Assembly (NCBI RefSeq): GCF_003945595.2
Contig: NW_024104620.1
Coordinates: 1,274,501 to 1,338,500, forward strand
Source of the DNA: Pipra filicauda
Taxonomy: Eukaryota; Chordata; Aves; Passeriformes; Pipridae
DNA: 64,000 nucleotides
Direction: 5' to 3'
Positions 27,701-40,500 of this stretch are shown here, piece after piece. Position 1 is the stretch's first letter, and each line of letters begins with the position of its first letter. A program made the translations under genes and the position numbers. The notes under the pieces were generated by a model. It was not told the origin of the DNA. It did not search any database and was given only the letters and a program-made list of their open reading frames with translations.

Positions 27701-29661
27701 GTGTGGATTACTGCTGTGTGTAATTCTGCTGATGAAGTGGAGCTATGGAGAAGAGGAATAACTGTGTTCATGCTGTAAAGTGTGTGTGGGAATGGCCCTG
27801 CTATTTCTGCCATATGGGACGAGTGTTTGCCTCTCTGCTGCTGTGCCAGCCTGGTGGAGAACACGACCTCACTGGAGAAGGACTTTACATCCTCTTTCAG
27901 CTATTGCTGTGTCTGCATTTTGGCACGTTTGGGGTGCAGTGCAATGTCATCTGTAGGGATGAAATGGGGGGATTGCATTGGTGAAGGCTCTGCTTCTTGG
28001 TGGTGGTGGTTTGGTGCCGTGCCGTGGCGTGTGGGTAAAGCTGCACCATGTTCACTTGCTGAGCTGTGCTGAGTACAGTCCAACGGCCCATGACTTATCC
28101 CAAGATATGTTTGTTCCTACTGCACACAGAGCAGATTTAAATGGGATTTCACGAAGAAAACAACCCAAACAAGACAATAGGTGAGAGCAAAGTCTGAATG
28201 CTTAGTAGCACATTGCTTTGGGAAAACCAAGAAACATAGGCTTCTGGAAGCATGCAGTCTGAGGGGGCTAATCCCCCAAAAAAGCATGCATTCTTAAAAT
28301 CAGAATTGTTAAAAATGTCATTTTTTATGAGTAGATGTGCTGTGAAGAAGTCGGCATATATTACTAGCAAAGATAATCTTGTCTTACTGCATTCTGTTTG
28401 ATTCTCAGTATTTTAGAGCTGACATTGTACATACCTGTGCCAGAGACTGTCAGGGGCTTCCTTCAGTGCCTCACCTAATTTTCTTTAAGCCTCCCATAAT
28501 TCTTCCCCAAGGAAAGGTGTATTTTACCCACTGTGGCATCTAACCTCATCCCCAGGAGGTCTTAAAAGCACAGCCATTAAAATAGCATCAGTTGCTGGCA
28601 TTTTCTCTGCCCTGGGCTCATTTACCAGCATTTTCTCTGCCCCAGTCCTTCCCACTGGTGATGTGTCTTTTTGATGCCGGGAATGCAAAAAACGTGAAGA
28701 CTAAAATTTTTGAAAAGCATCAAAGCAAATTTTCCAGTAAACAGGCAGGAGCGTTGAGGTGCCTTTTTCTCAAGTTGACCAGGTGAACGCTGTGGTCCCT
28801 CATGCTCTTCTGTACATCCCAATATCTCCGAGTTGCTGCTAGTTTTGCCCCCAAAAGTCTGCAATTACAGCCCTGGGCAGCTCTGATGTCTTTCTGCACC
28901 AGAGATGTGGTGTTTATGGGATTTCCACCCAAAACATTCCCAGTTTTGTGTGGAAATCCCAAGTGCCAGCAGTGGGCATGGTTTCTGATGCTTTTGTGTG
29001 TTGTGTGAAACCATGTAGCTCCTGCCCAGTGTGTGATAAGGCTTTTTCCTTAATTGCTTTGTTTTCACTCTGCAGTGCTCAGGTGCAGCTGTAATTGTTT
29101 TCTCTGGATGAGTGAGGAAGAGAAATCCTCTTTCCTTTTGTGTGGGAGACGTCAAGTCTGAGATATTCATGAAGGGCAGTTTTGCTGGCAGTGCTACCTG
29201 ATTGCATTCCTTGTGTTTAACAGGAGCATGCCATGCTCCAGAGCCCTCAGACCAGTGCACGAGGAAGCCAGGCAGGAACAGAGAGACCTAAATTTTGTGG
29301 TTTGGGTTGTTTTTTTTGAATATCCTGAGTTTTGCTGACCGTCACGGCGATAAACGTGTTTTGGTTTCATTGGTGTCCAGCAGCTGCCTGAGTTAGAAAG
29401 TCAGGCGTTGTCCTTGAGAAGCATCTTTCGCTGTATTTAGAAGGGAAACATGCTACCTCAGGTTTCTGTTTTCTTCAAAATTGTAATGTCTTCTGTTTTT
29501 ATTAAGAAAAATATTTCCTTGTGTAAACATGCACAAGCACAAATAACATTGTTACTCAGTTGATTATTTTTTCATCTCTGTGGTGCAAAAGAAGGAATTT
29601 GTTTGGCACTTTTCCTCTCTGATTATTTTTGTTGATATAACAGAAGGTAACAGAAGGCAGC

Positions 29662-29685
29662 TGGATTGTTTTATTCAACAATCCA
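29662..29685. other. Perfect 9-bp inverted repeat (hairpin, 6-nt loop)
   Basis: TGGATTGTT (29662-29670) and AACAATCCA (29677-29685) are exact reverse complements around the loop TTATTC. It is a small stable hairpin in the large intron, with no T-run or other element that would give it a meaning. Chance is an adequate explanation. Confidence 0.55.
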
Positions 29686-30054
29686 AAATAACCCAAACCA
29701 AACAAAAATCCAACTATTACTTATGCCAAATGCAGTGGATTTTTTAGTGATCTATACCAGGGTGTGTTTCTCTATACCCATCTGCAGCAATCTATTCTAT
29801 GTCAGTCCTTCATTCTAGCTTTGTCAACAGTTAAAAATGTCACTTGCAAACTGTCTGGTGTCCATATAATAAACATGGAAGGGGATTTGCTGCTATGCTT
29901 AAGTATTTTTAAATGTCTCTGAGTGAGCAGCTACTTTTCTTACTGCCTAGTGTTCCCCTCTAAGTCTAAATGAAAAGGCAGTGAAATGTGGCTTGTTTCC
30001 CTGCTCAGCATACATGGGCAAGGAGGATTGGTATGATCTGTTTGCTCAGCAGGC

Positions 30055-30383
30055 CAAAAGCAACCATGGAGACATTATCACCATGTCCCAGTATTTTAGG
30101 AGTGGCTACAAAGATGGAGACTCCCTTTTTACAAGGAGTCCTGTGGAAGAGATGACAGGTAAGAGGTACGTGTTAATCCTTGCAGCTGGACACAAGGAAC
30201 ATTTCTCACAATGAGAACAATCAGCCTTTGAAATAACCTCCCCAGAGAAGTGGTGGCTTCCTCAGTGCTTCAAGATGCTGGACAGGGTGCTGGGCTACCT
30301 TGTCTAGACCGTGCTTTTGCCTTGAAAAGTTGGACCTGATGATCCTTGAGTTCCTTACCGAGCTCATATTATCTGATTCCATG
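30055..30383 (+). mobile_element. CR1 LINE 3' region, plus orientation, diverged
   Basis: The order of recognisable CR1 blocks is intact: ACATTATCACCATGTC, GGCTACAAAGATGGAGACTC, CAATGAGAACAATCAGCC, CCCCAGAGAAGTGGTGGCTT, GGACAGGGTGCTGGGC, then TTGGACCTGATGATCCTTGA. The terminal octamer repeat has decayed. It is a different CR1 subfamily from the copy at 12.7 kb and more mutated. It is 5'-truncated with no coding frame, and lies in the same orientation as the host gene. The left border is approximate. Confidence 0.82.
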
Positions 30384-31763
30384 ACTGTGAAATGTATGTC
30401 TCTGGACCCTACATGCTGGTGTGCAGCTGCACTGTGGGAGAGGCTTTGATATGAAGCGAATGGAGTCTGATTCTAACACCAGCATTGCTGGCTGAAAACA
30501 AAGATTTCCAAAAGTGGCTTTGTAAAACAAGCTGAAAATAACCATGGGAGTGTTGCCTATTTGTATGTAGAGCAAATGGTGGCACTAAGGTCACTATCAA
30601 ACTGTCAGTTGATGGGTATAAAGGCACTATCCTTTTAAACATTGCTGCTTTCCCAACTATTCTGATCCATTGCACTTGTCTCACATGACCAGATGCTGTT
30701 ACAGGACTTGCCAAACCACAAAGAAACAGCCGAAGTCGAGCCCAGCAGGGTTCCATGTATTCCCTATTGCAAATAACTTTGTCACTGCCTCTCTGTGCGC
30801 CTCTGTGCTGCCTCAGACATGTTTTCCTTTGTGTTTTACTTTGCTAAGCCTTTGTAAAACACAGTGAGCCTCTTCCTCTAGTGTTTCCCTTTGTCTTTTT
30901 GTTGCTTTTATCCCTTTCTGTGTCACTGCCAGTATTCCTTGTTACCGCATTTCTCCTCTTTTTCTTGTTTTCCCTGCAATGCATTTCTGTACAATGAATA
31001 TTTGCCCTTCTTTGCCAGTTGTTCTTTTTCTGTTTTCTTTCTTTTCACTTTTCTGTCAATCAGCTCATATTTATTCTTAGTGACGTCCATGCATACATGC
31101 ATATATTTGTCCATGTGCCAGGTGCTGTGCGCTGACCCGCAGGAGGGTCAGGGATGTGTTGCTAAGCCAGGGGTCCTTGTAATAAAAACCAGCACAAGCA
31201 GCTGTCTCAGAAGCAAACCAAAAACCTGGAAGCCTCTACCCAGGAAGACTCCAACTTGCATTTCCAAGTATTCCATCTATTTTACTCACCCCAGAATTAC
31301 AGTTGAGAAATGGCAGAAGTCACTGATGAACAGATGCAGCCAAGAGTGTGTTTGCTTTATTTAAATAATTGCTTTTTTTTCCCTCCTCCATCCTGCACGC
31401 TACTGGTGCCATTATGACCTTGCTAAAAAGTGTATTCTCCTGCTGAATTTCAGTTCCTCTCTTGCTTAAAATTTAGTAGCTAGAGCTGATGCAGTAAATA
31501 AAATATTGTCTTCTTTGGGGGATCAACATTTAGGGGATGATACATGGACTGGCTTAACTGCAGTGTGCTGCTGATCTATAATGTAGAGCTATGTTTTTTT
31601 GACCACCTCTCAAAATGCATGTGAAATCCACCCAAGCATCCCTTCAATCTACAATTTATATTTAAAGTGTATAGTGTAGTTTAGTAAAAGTGGTGCTCAT
31701 TTAATGATTAATGTATGATTTAGAAGTCTTCTGTGGAATTCCTCATTCAGAGATTCTGAGACA

Positions 31764-31792
31764 AGATCATGATGATGATGAAGGTGATGATC
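31764..31792. repeat. Short (GAT)n-like repeat
   Basis: A run of ATG/GAT trinucleotides (catgatgatgatgaaggtgatgat) interrupted once. It is simple sequence in the large intron. Confidence 0.6.
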
Positions 31793-32649
31793 TGCTTTGA
31801 CCTCTTGTGTAGCATAAGCTCCTTGACTGCAGGCAAATCCATGCCTACCTGTCGAGGTCTGTAGATAGGCACCCACCTTGCCAAACACTTTGGCTGAATT
31901 ATCCTGAATAAACTGATCCAGTAGTTAATTTTCTTCATGCTTAAAAAATTCCCCTTTTTTAAAACTTGAGTATGAATTTGTCTAACTACAGCTCTCAGCC
32001 TTGGGAAGATATCTCTTTACTTGCTAGTTTAAAAGGAGCTTTTCTAAGAGAAATCTGCTTTGTATACTCTCAAAAATGATTGAGTCTCCTCTTCCCCACC
32101 TCTCATCTAAACCAAGGAGGTAGGTTCCTTCATTTTGTTACTTTTAGGCAAGATTTTCGGATCTCGAATTATTTTTCTGGGTTTCCTTTAACCACTCTGT
32201 CATTATCAATGTTGCTTCTACAATGAGGAGCTAGGACTGTAGGCAGCGTTACAACAGTGCTGTTAATATTTAATATCAATTCCTCCATCCTATTCCTGTA
32301 TGAGGTATAAGAGCCTCTGGTTTCCAAAACACAATCTGGTAGTCTGTGATTTATTCAAGGCAGCAGTGAATAAGCCAGCACAGAGCTCAGTGATGCTGCA
32401 GATAGATGGTTTCAAGCTGCTGGAAGATCTCTTTAAAGCTCTCTCAGGTGTCTTTTTGCTACTCTGCATCTGGTATGATGCAGCAGAGTTATTTCTTTTT
32501 ACGGCTCAGTATTGCTATTTTATCTGACAGTGATACCATGCTTTGTTGACAGACCTACCATCATATAGTTTGTCACTAATTATACTGGTGTTTTAAATGT
32601 TTGCCTGTAAAGCAACAGAGGAAATGCCACCACTCACCTTGGCAATTTG

Positions 32650-32712
32650 ATTCTGGTCTTAATAGTGTTACTGTCATCAGTCGCCTCTCAGTGGGTTCAA
32701 ATCCTGCAGATG
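32650..32712 (+). repeat. Weak tRNA-like stretch with a perfect B box
   Basis: GGTTCAAATCC at 32694-32704 matches the RNA polymerase III B-box consensus exactly. A weaker A-box-like sequence (TGGTCTTAATAG, 32654-32665) precedes it by 40 bp. No cloverleaf can be drawn with confidence. It may be a worn tRNA-derived SINE (MIR-like elements carry the same motif) or chance. Confidence 0.22.
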
Positions 32713-34445
32713 TCTCATGGGGTTGGGTGCATGCATCTGGACGTGCTTCCTGAGCTGAATCTATGCCATGGCTCAAGTGGTACCTCAGAGTTTTTACAAA
32801 ATATGCTTTTGTCTCATTTTACAATACTATTGAATCACATTCTCTTTATGGTTCTCTGGATCCAGGACAGTGGTACCACAGAGGGGCCATTTGTTTCTCA
32901 TCCTGTGTTCATGCTGTTGTCTGGTCAGTCTCTTGTCACTGTAGTTCTGTACTTCTCTCTCAACCTATTTTTTCATTCCATTTCACCAATTCATAAAGCC
33001 CACTTTGAATTCTCTTCCTGTCCTCCAATTGCCTCACTGTCCCTCTCACCTTGGCAGCATCCACAGAGTCAGTAAGAATCATTTTCAGTCCATCAGCCCC
33101 AAATTAATGAAAACAAGTAATATGACTGGATATAGAACATAAAGCTCTGCAGAGACATCTGTGAGGTTTCTTGCCCATTTTACACTATTACTATTCAGAA
33201 TTTGATTTTCCAGCATTGTACTTACAGAGTATTAGATTAATCCAGGCTGTATTTCCTTAGCCTGAACGGTAGTGTGAAAGGCTTACTAAGGTCAACAGAA
33301 TACCTGCCATTTCATCCCTATCCACAGCATCTGTTATCCTGTTACCCAAGAACATCAGAATGATTTCACACAGGTTGTTCTTGACAAGCCCGTGCTGCCT
33401 GCTACTCATCTCCTTGTTATTTTCTGCTACTTATAGATAATGTCTGTAGGAAAATAGTTTCCCAAGAATAAAAGTTTATTTGACTGCTGTGCAGGTCACT
33501 GTTTTTTATCCCTTTCCTCCTCCATCTGTCTCGCATTTCATCTTCCAAAGGATACTCAGTATCTTGTCTCCTTCATTCCTAAATAACCCCATCGACACAT
33601 AAATCACTTCAAGTGTCTCTTCAAGTTTTCCCTCCTTGTTGGCCAAACTTTCTGAGTCAATGCTCATCATAAAAGGTTTATCTCACCTTTCTTTCCCTTC
33701 ACCCCATTGGTGATCTTCCATTTCCTGCCATTCCCTCTATTGTAAATTGAATATTTTTAGTGTTGGGCTTTCTCTGTGTGGCTCCTGCGATAGATAACAG
33801 TGTTTCCCTTTATTTCTTGGGCTCTTCAGTTCATTTCAGATCTGTCATTCAACTTCAGGTTCTTGTCTCATGCCTTTTAATTTTCCTCTCTTTCTCATCT
33901 CCTATGGGCTGAGTGATTACTTTCTTTTAGACCATTTGCATGATCTTTAAGTTACTGTGTCCTCTAATTTCTATCACATGCTGTTTGCTGTGTTGCATTA
34001 TTTAATTCTCTAAAAGGTTTCAGGTAGAGTGGTTTGTGTGTACGACACGCTGCAAAGCACAGCTGTGTTGTGTAGCCTCCATATGCATTTTCTTTCTATT
34101 TGCTCCCTTTACTTATTGTTTTGGGAAACAGCCTTTTTCACTCCATTATTTCCAGAATCGTGGATGCATGAAGGTGGTGCTCTGGGGAACGGCTGAGGTG
34201 TGAGAATTGCTGAATCACTCGTGGCCTGACATCCCCACTGAACGCTGCAGTGGTACAGAGCACGACTTGGTGTGCTGGTGGTGGCTGTTACAGGGTGAAG
34301 TACCTACTGGTGCATGATTCTGGTAGGGTTCCAGTAGTCAGACACTTATAAACTCCTTAAAACCAAGAAAACATAACCATGTGCTAGATCTGATGTTTGC
34401 AGTGCATGGGCATATGTGCACGAAGAGTTATGCAGTTATTCCTTC

Positions 34446-34560
34446 AGAGAATCATAGAATGCTATGGATTGCAAGGGACCTTAAATATTAGCTAGTCCAA
34501 CACTCCTGCTATGGGTAGGGATGTTTTCCTTGTCAGATTTATTCAAAAAACCATCTATTT
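34446..34560 (-). mobile_element. CR1 LINE 3' end fragment, minus orientation
   Basis: On the plus strand it starts AGAATCATAGAAT, the reverse complement of the CR1 terminal octamer region. It continues with GCAAGGGACCTTAAA, TAGTCCAACACTCCTGC and ATGGGTAGGGATG, the familiar reverse-strand CR1 tail. Only about 115 bp remain and homology fades after 34560. It lies antisense to THSD7B. Confidence 0.85.
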
Positions 34561-37500
34561 GGTTTTTATATAGCTTCTCATTAATCAGCAGTATATAGGC
34601 AGTATTGATGTACATTCTTAATAAATACATACTGCAGCAAAAATTCACCATGATCAATACTTTTTTTTTTTCCTCTAAATTTTAGTGATGTGCCTATAAA
34701 TGTCTAGATATTCCTTGCTTGCCACAGCATGACCCAGTGGAATTAGTAGAAGACTTTCCATCGATTCGCGTGGATTTGTACAGGTCCATGTAAAGCATTT
34801 AACCTCAGACTACGGGTCAGTGATAGAAATGTAGGAATCTGAGAATACATATTCCCTGCTCTGACAGAAAGGAACAGAAGAGAGATATCCAGAACTACAG
34901 AGACATCAGCTACCCCACAAGGTAGTGACTCGCAAGCACTTCCCTCTTATCTTTTGGCTCAGGGACAGTATGTGTGCACTCTGATGTTTGAAATAGGTTG
35001 GGTAGAATTTAACTTTTGGCTCAAGGGAGCTTTTAGTTGATTAAATATGGATGTTCTTGCAGGTAGAAGCTTGGTTTCTCTCTGCAGCACATCACTTTTC
35101 TTGAATGTATGCATTTGGGAAAGAAAACTTGGCTCTTCTGTGCCTAAATCTTTTCTGTCTGGACCCGCCTACAAGAAATACCAATAAAAACTGTCAGATT
35201 GTAACAACTGTAGGATTTCTAAGTGTGCAGCAGTGTGGTTGTAGCTGCCTTCAGATCTGTGAATTCCTCTGCCTGGTCCCGAGGCTGACCTGTGCAGCAC
35301 TGCTGGGAGACCTGCCTTACCTGTAATTATACGCAGAAAATCGCTCCAGTTAATGCCGAGTCTAAGCGCAGTACTAACGTCTGCCTGTCTTGGCAGAAAG
35401 ACAGCTACCACAAACAGGCGATGCAACAGGCTGTCAAATATGCTGACTTCTGCAGGAACTTGCTCTTCTAGGGAAATTTTTCCAGCTCCAGTTACTAATC
35501 AGGCTGTGGGTGATCTTTCTGAGCTCTGAAGCTGTGGGATCTATCACTCATCCATCAGCGCCTGTCCCGCTCTCCCTGCGAGCATCTGCTTCTGTCTGGA
35601 TGCAGCTGAGGAGGAATGAGACTTCCTGCTGAGTGGACTGGGGGGAGAGTGACAGTCTCATCCTAACAAAACAATCAGGTTTTGAGCCGGTTTGCATTTC
35701 TGTTGCTGCTTTTGCAGGAACATAAACTGGACTGTTTCTTGCTGTGACTGCAGGAAGCCTCAGGAGCGGTTTGCAGTTCTCTCTGCTTCCAGCCCTTGGT
35801 GTAGCCTCAGAGAAGCGTGTTTCAAAAAACATAACTTTCAACTGCCTGGCACTTCCCAGTCTCTTCTATCTCTTGTCTACAGTGCCATCAATCAAATTGT
35901 TCTTGTCAGCTAACTGGTTTTAAATCTCGTGTGGAAAAATTGTCAGTTCAAGATCATACGATGGTAAGGACAAACCTGACTGCTCTTGTCGCGCTAATTC
36001 ATTGTTGCTTAAGACATGAAAATAAACTGATAAAATATCAATTTGAAGCTTTTAGACCTTGAAATGATTTAAAATCTCTTAAAAGAAAGACTAGGCCTGA
36101 AACTTTGTCTCCGAGGCATCATTTTTAACTTAGCAGGAAGCTCTGATGGTCTTTTCTTTAAATTGCCTATTGTCCAGATGCCCACAAAGAAAGTGCTTCT
36201 GTGGGACTGTTTGTGTTTAGTGCTGGCATTTATTTCATTTCATGTGACAGATGACTTGGCTTCTGGATCTAGTAATTACTTGCTCATATCCCGCCGGAGG
36301 AGGTTTTTGACCTGCTGGAAGGCTGTGATTTGGTCTGGGAGCACCGGCTGGCTGGGCAGACTCGCTCAGGAGCCCCATGTTCTCCAGGCCTGGTTGGCTC
36401 CTGGTGCACATCTGTGTGGGCTTTGCTGGGTGTTGCAGTCAGATGAGAGCAGTGGGAGCATGGAACCTTTAGGCTTTACTAATGACAGAACCACCCAATT
36501 ATGATTTAAATGTCTGAAAACCTTTTGTATCTGTTATGATTGATAGTCCGTAATTGTGGGGTGTCTTACCAGATCTCAGGTTAAGTTTAACAGCTTTTTT
36601 TATTAGTTTTTGTTATCCTAAACTTTGATTGTGAGAGACAGTTATGAACTTCAGAGGATTGCTGGATGGAGCTGAATGAACTGTGCTTTATTCTTCAGCA
36701 TAGTCATTGCTTTTCATTCACTCATAAAGAAACGCCTGATTTCTGCTTGAGGGATTCTTTTTTTTTAATTTTTTTTTTGAAAGATGGGGAAATCGAAGAA
36801 TTGAATGCAGCCTTACATTGTGGCAGTTTTAAGTAGGTTTTCTTCCCTTTTTTTTTTATTTATTTTGCAATATTATCATATAGCAGCTAAACTAATGAAT
36901 ATATAATTTTCTTTCCTTTCTGCTTGTCATGCCCTGCTAACATGGACCTCTACAAAGGCTCAGGTTGGTGTTGCAATCTGTCTTCATCTTATTGTTCTCA
37001 TTTAGTAAAAAGGGCTTTGATGTTGTTCTACATCAATCAGCTTTTTTCCCCCTTCCCCTCTTCAAAACTGGATCCAACATTATTACTACATAACAGATTC
37101 ATCCAGAGAGGTGCCACATTTGTTTGTTACCCCTGAAACTGCAGCAAAATGTGCTGTTTCAGAAACAAGGGACATTGATTTATTTATACCTACTTAAATT
37201 TGCTATGCTTGTCTGGCTTTGTGACAGGGAGGCAGCAGCAGCTGCAGCACCTTCAACTCCTGAAATCTGTAAAATGCACTGAAACTCTCACTAATGAGTT
37301 TCTGCCTTGCATTAGACCCCCATATTTGACAACATAGTAATAAAGCATTTGTCAATATCTCATCTGGATTCAATATTTTCTTGATAGTGACAAAATAGAA
37401 TTAAAAAATAAAATAAAAAAGCAGAGCCAGAGGAACTGGCCATTTGTGATTGTATTCTCATATCCCCCATTCCCAATTTAACAGCTCAAATTTTTGTATA

Positions 37501-40500
37501 GGTCTGAGACTAAATTGTCTTGCCTGAGTGTTTCAGGTAGAAATAAATGCCCAGTACCTGCAGGGCTATACTTTGTGCTGTGTCCCGCTCCTCAGAGGCT
37601 GTAGTGACAGTAAAACCAGGGACGCAAGTTTGGGGCCAGGAGCTGCATGTTCTCCCTTATTTTCTCACGTTGAATGATGCCACCTTGGTATTTTAACCTC
37701 TGTGAAAGAGCACTCTTGCTTTACCATGTTACAACTTGGTGTTTCTAATGCCTGCACCAATCTCACAGAAAATAAAGCCACTTACTGCTCATAAATATGA
37801 ATTAATAAACCTTGCTGAGCAACATGTTAGTTCTGTCAGAGTGAGCCGTAATGACTGGGGTTTGAGAGAGCTCGCCTCAATTAACTTTTTAAACAAGGCA
37901 TTTTCCACTCATTGCACTTAAGAATTTGAAATAAAGCAGTGTCTGACTTTGAATATTTAATTACCCATTAGAAGAATGTAAGGGATTTACTGGGAGCATT
38001 TTGTAAAGTCCAGCAAAAGGCTAGATACAGTAAAGGCCATGGTGAGGGAAAGTGGAGCATCCAGATATCTTTATAGCAAGAATACCCTGCTGATTTCCTA
38101 ATATCTCCTCTTTTCCTCATTTTACAGGCAGAATTTTATGGTGCTGCTTTTTTTGATGACTTCATCCTGAAATGTCTTTATCTGAACTTTTCAGGAGCTG
38201 ATTTTAATCTGAGATGTCATCCAGTTAGTGCAGGAAATCGGGCATTTCCAGATTCAGTTCCTCACTCCCTTAGGGCTCCCTTACCAACCTGTCTGTAGTA
38301 AATCACTCTTCATCCTCAGTTTTCTCATGAGTAAATTAGGATTAAAGTTGAGCAGTTTTGAGGATTGGGCTATAAATAGATAATCAAGAGAAGGAGAAAC
38401 TTCAGAGGCTTGATAAGTGTTTTCGCTCTTTTCAGAGAAAGTGATTTTTCAGCAGTTTTTGAAGTAGTGGAGTAGTGGTGAAGGATCTGTTTCTGTAGGG
38501 GTTTCCATACTGCCCGCAGAGCAGACACTGGGAATTGATGCAACTTTCTGTCTGTTCTGTCATAATTACTGCCCTGACTCTGAATTCATATTTTGCACTT
38601 AAAATAAAATGGATCCCATCCCTTTGCCAGCTACAAAGTTTTAGACAGGTCTAGGTTTTCTTGGTTTAATGCCAGCGAAGGTTTTCGAGAACCTTAGCGA
38701 AGGTTGAAATTGATTTTCTTTTTTCCACACCACAGAGGAGGAAAAAATCACAAACTCCTTTGATTTGGGCGTAAATGAAAACTAAAAGTGCTGAATTTGC
38801 TCCACGAGTATTTGTGCAGGTATCTGCTAGAGGCATAAAAAATTCAGGAATTCCAATAATTTCAGAAGTCTTACTGCATAATGATCTGTTCAAACTTTTG
38901 TGCTGTAAGTAATTTTGAGCAATTTTTTTTTCATTTTGGTGGCTATTTGCAGCATCCAAATACCCAAAGACAAGTATTCGTCAGTGAAACCACTGCTTTG
39001 CAAAATCCAAATTGTTTGCAAATTAATTGTTCAACCAGTTTTAATACTGGTGAGTGGTTAGCATATTTCTGGCAATCTTGATCAATATATAAACTAGCAT
39101 GAAATAAAATCAATTTTATTTTAAAGAGGACTATTTAATGTTGAAATTTTAATGAGATAATTTCTGTGATGTAGTGTTTGTTAATGTGCAAGTACTTCAG
39201 ATATACAGTTAATTCAGTAAAGCTTTTAAGTGCATGCTTAGATCTGCCAAATCAAACACGCAGTTAAGTAATTAACAAGGCAAGTACTCCATTTTTAATT
39301 CAGTTTTAAAGAATTAAATGATAGAAACTCATTGTTAGAAATTATCTGGTTTGGATTAAACAGAATGTGAAAGCAGTGTTAGTACATTATAAAAGTTATT
39401 GAATTAATATATAGGCATCTTACAACCAAAAAAGAGATTTGTGTGAAATAGATGGAGTCAATGTAGAAGTCAAATTTGCAGGTTATTACAATGAATGGAC
39501 ATTTTTGGGATGTATTTCCCACCATGCTCTGGATCCATTTGTGTCAGGCTGGTTACAAGGGAGTGCTGGCTGTGGCCCAGATGTCACCAAGTGGTGGCCA
39601 TAAGCTCTGAGAGGAGGAGAGATTCCCTTTTGCACTGTGACATCCCACTGCTGCCTCCCCTCCTCTTGCAGCCTGGATATGCAGGGAACATAAAAGTGGG
39701 TATGCAAACAGTGTTAAAAGTGAGCAAATTACTGGCCAGTCTTAGTAGGAGGGGTTTTAAAATCTGCACTTGATTTTCCTTACCATTAAGTCCATTTGCA
39801 GACCAGAGCAAGTCAGCTCTCCCACCTAAAAAAAGATCTTTTCTAGCTTTGGTGTTACTCAAGGTGGTCTCCACAGTTTAAAAATGGGTTGTTATTTCTT
39901 CAGCTCTGGCTGTTTCAGTGTATTAGGTCTAATGTAACCTTGGTATAAGGGCAGCGATGTGAAATGAACTTACGTTAGCGATGAGTTTAGCCCATTTGTA
40001 TTAGAAATGAATAGCACAGAGGTAGTCCTCAGGGTCTCAGGCAACTGCTACAGTGATCAGTTTGGTTGTTCTAATATAATAAGCAGATATTGACTTAGTT
40101 GGAGTGAACACCAAGATTTACTGTCATGAAAGCTAAAATATCGACTGAGGGAAAACCAGAGTCAATATTTATCTTGAGGGACAATAAATCTTGATGTTCA
40201 CTGAAATATGAAGTCACTGTGATTTTCAGAAGTGTTGGACCTCGTTCTAGCTCATCAGAAAAACTACCTGAAGTGTAGGTATGAATTTCTTTCAATGAAT
40301 TGCATCAGTTGAGTAAGTGCACTTGTTTCTATACATCCTTTGCAAGGTCTCTGTTATTCCTGACCTACGTTTAGATAATTTAGAGAACATTGTAAACCAC
40401 ACCAAAACTCCTTGGTTGTTAAGTATTTGGACTTTTCTTTAAAAGGCAAGTATCAGGTATTAAAAGAGAAAATAAATAGATTAATGTTTGTATATCTTGC

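Noticed and set aside
35397..35471. Possible alternative terminal exon: a good acceptor (ctgcctgtcttggcag) followed by 24 in-frame codons and a stop
   Set aside because: It is phase-compatible with the exon ending at 91, but a decent acceptor is common in 45 kb and the peptide (starting KDSYHKQAMQQ) matches nothing I know. I saw no polyadenylation signal closer than about 36 kb. Only a transcript spanning both would support it.
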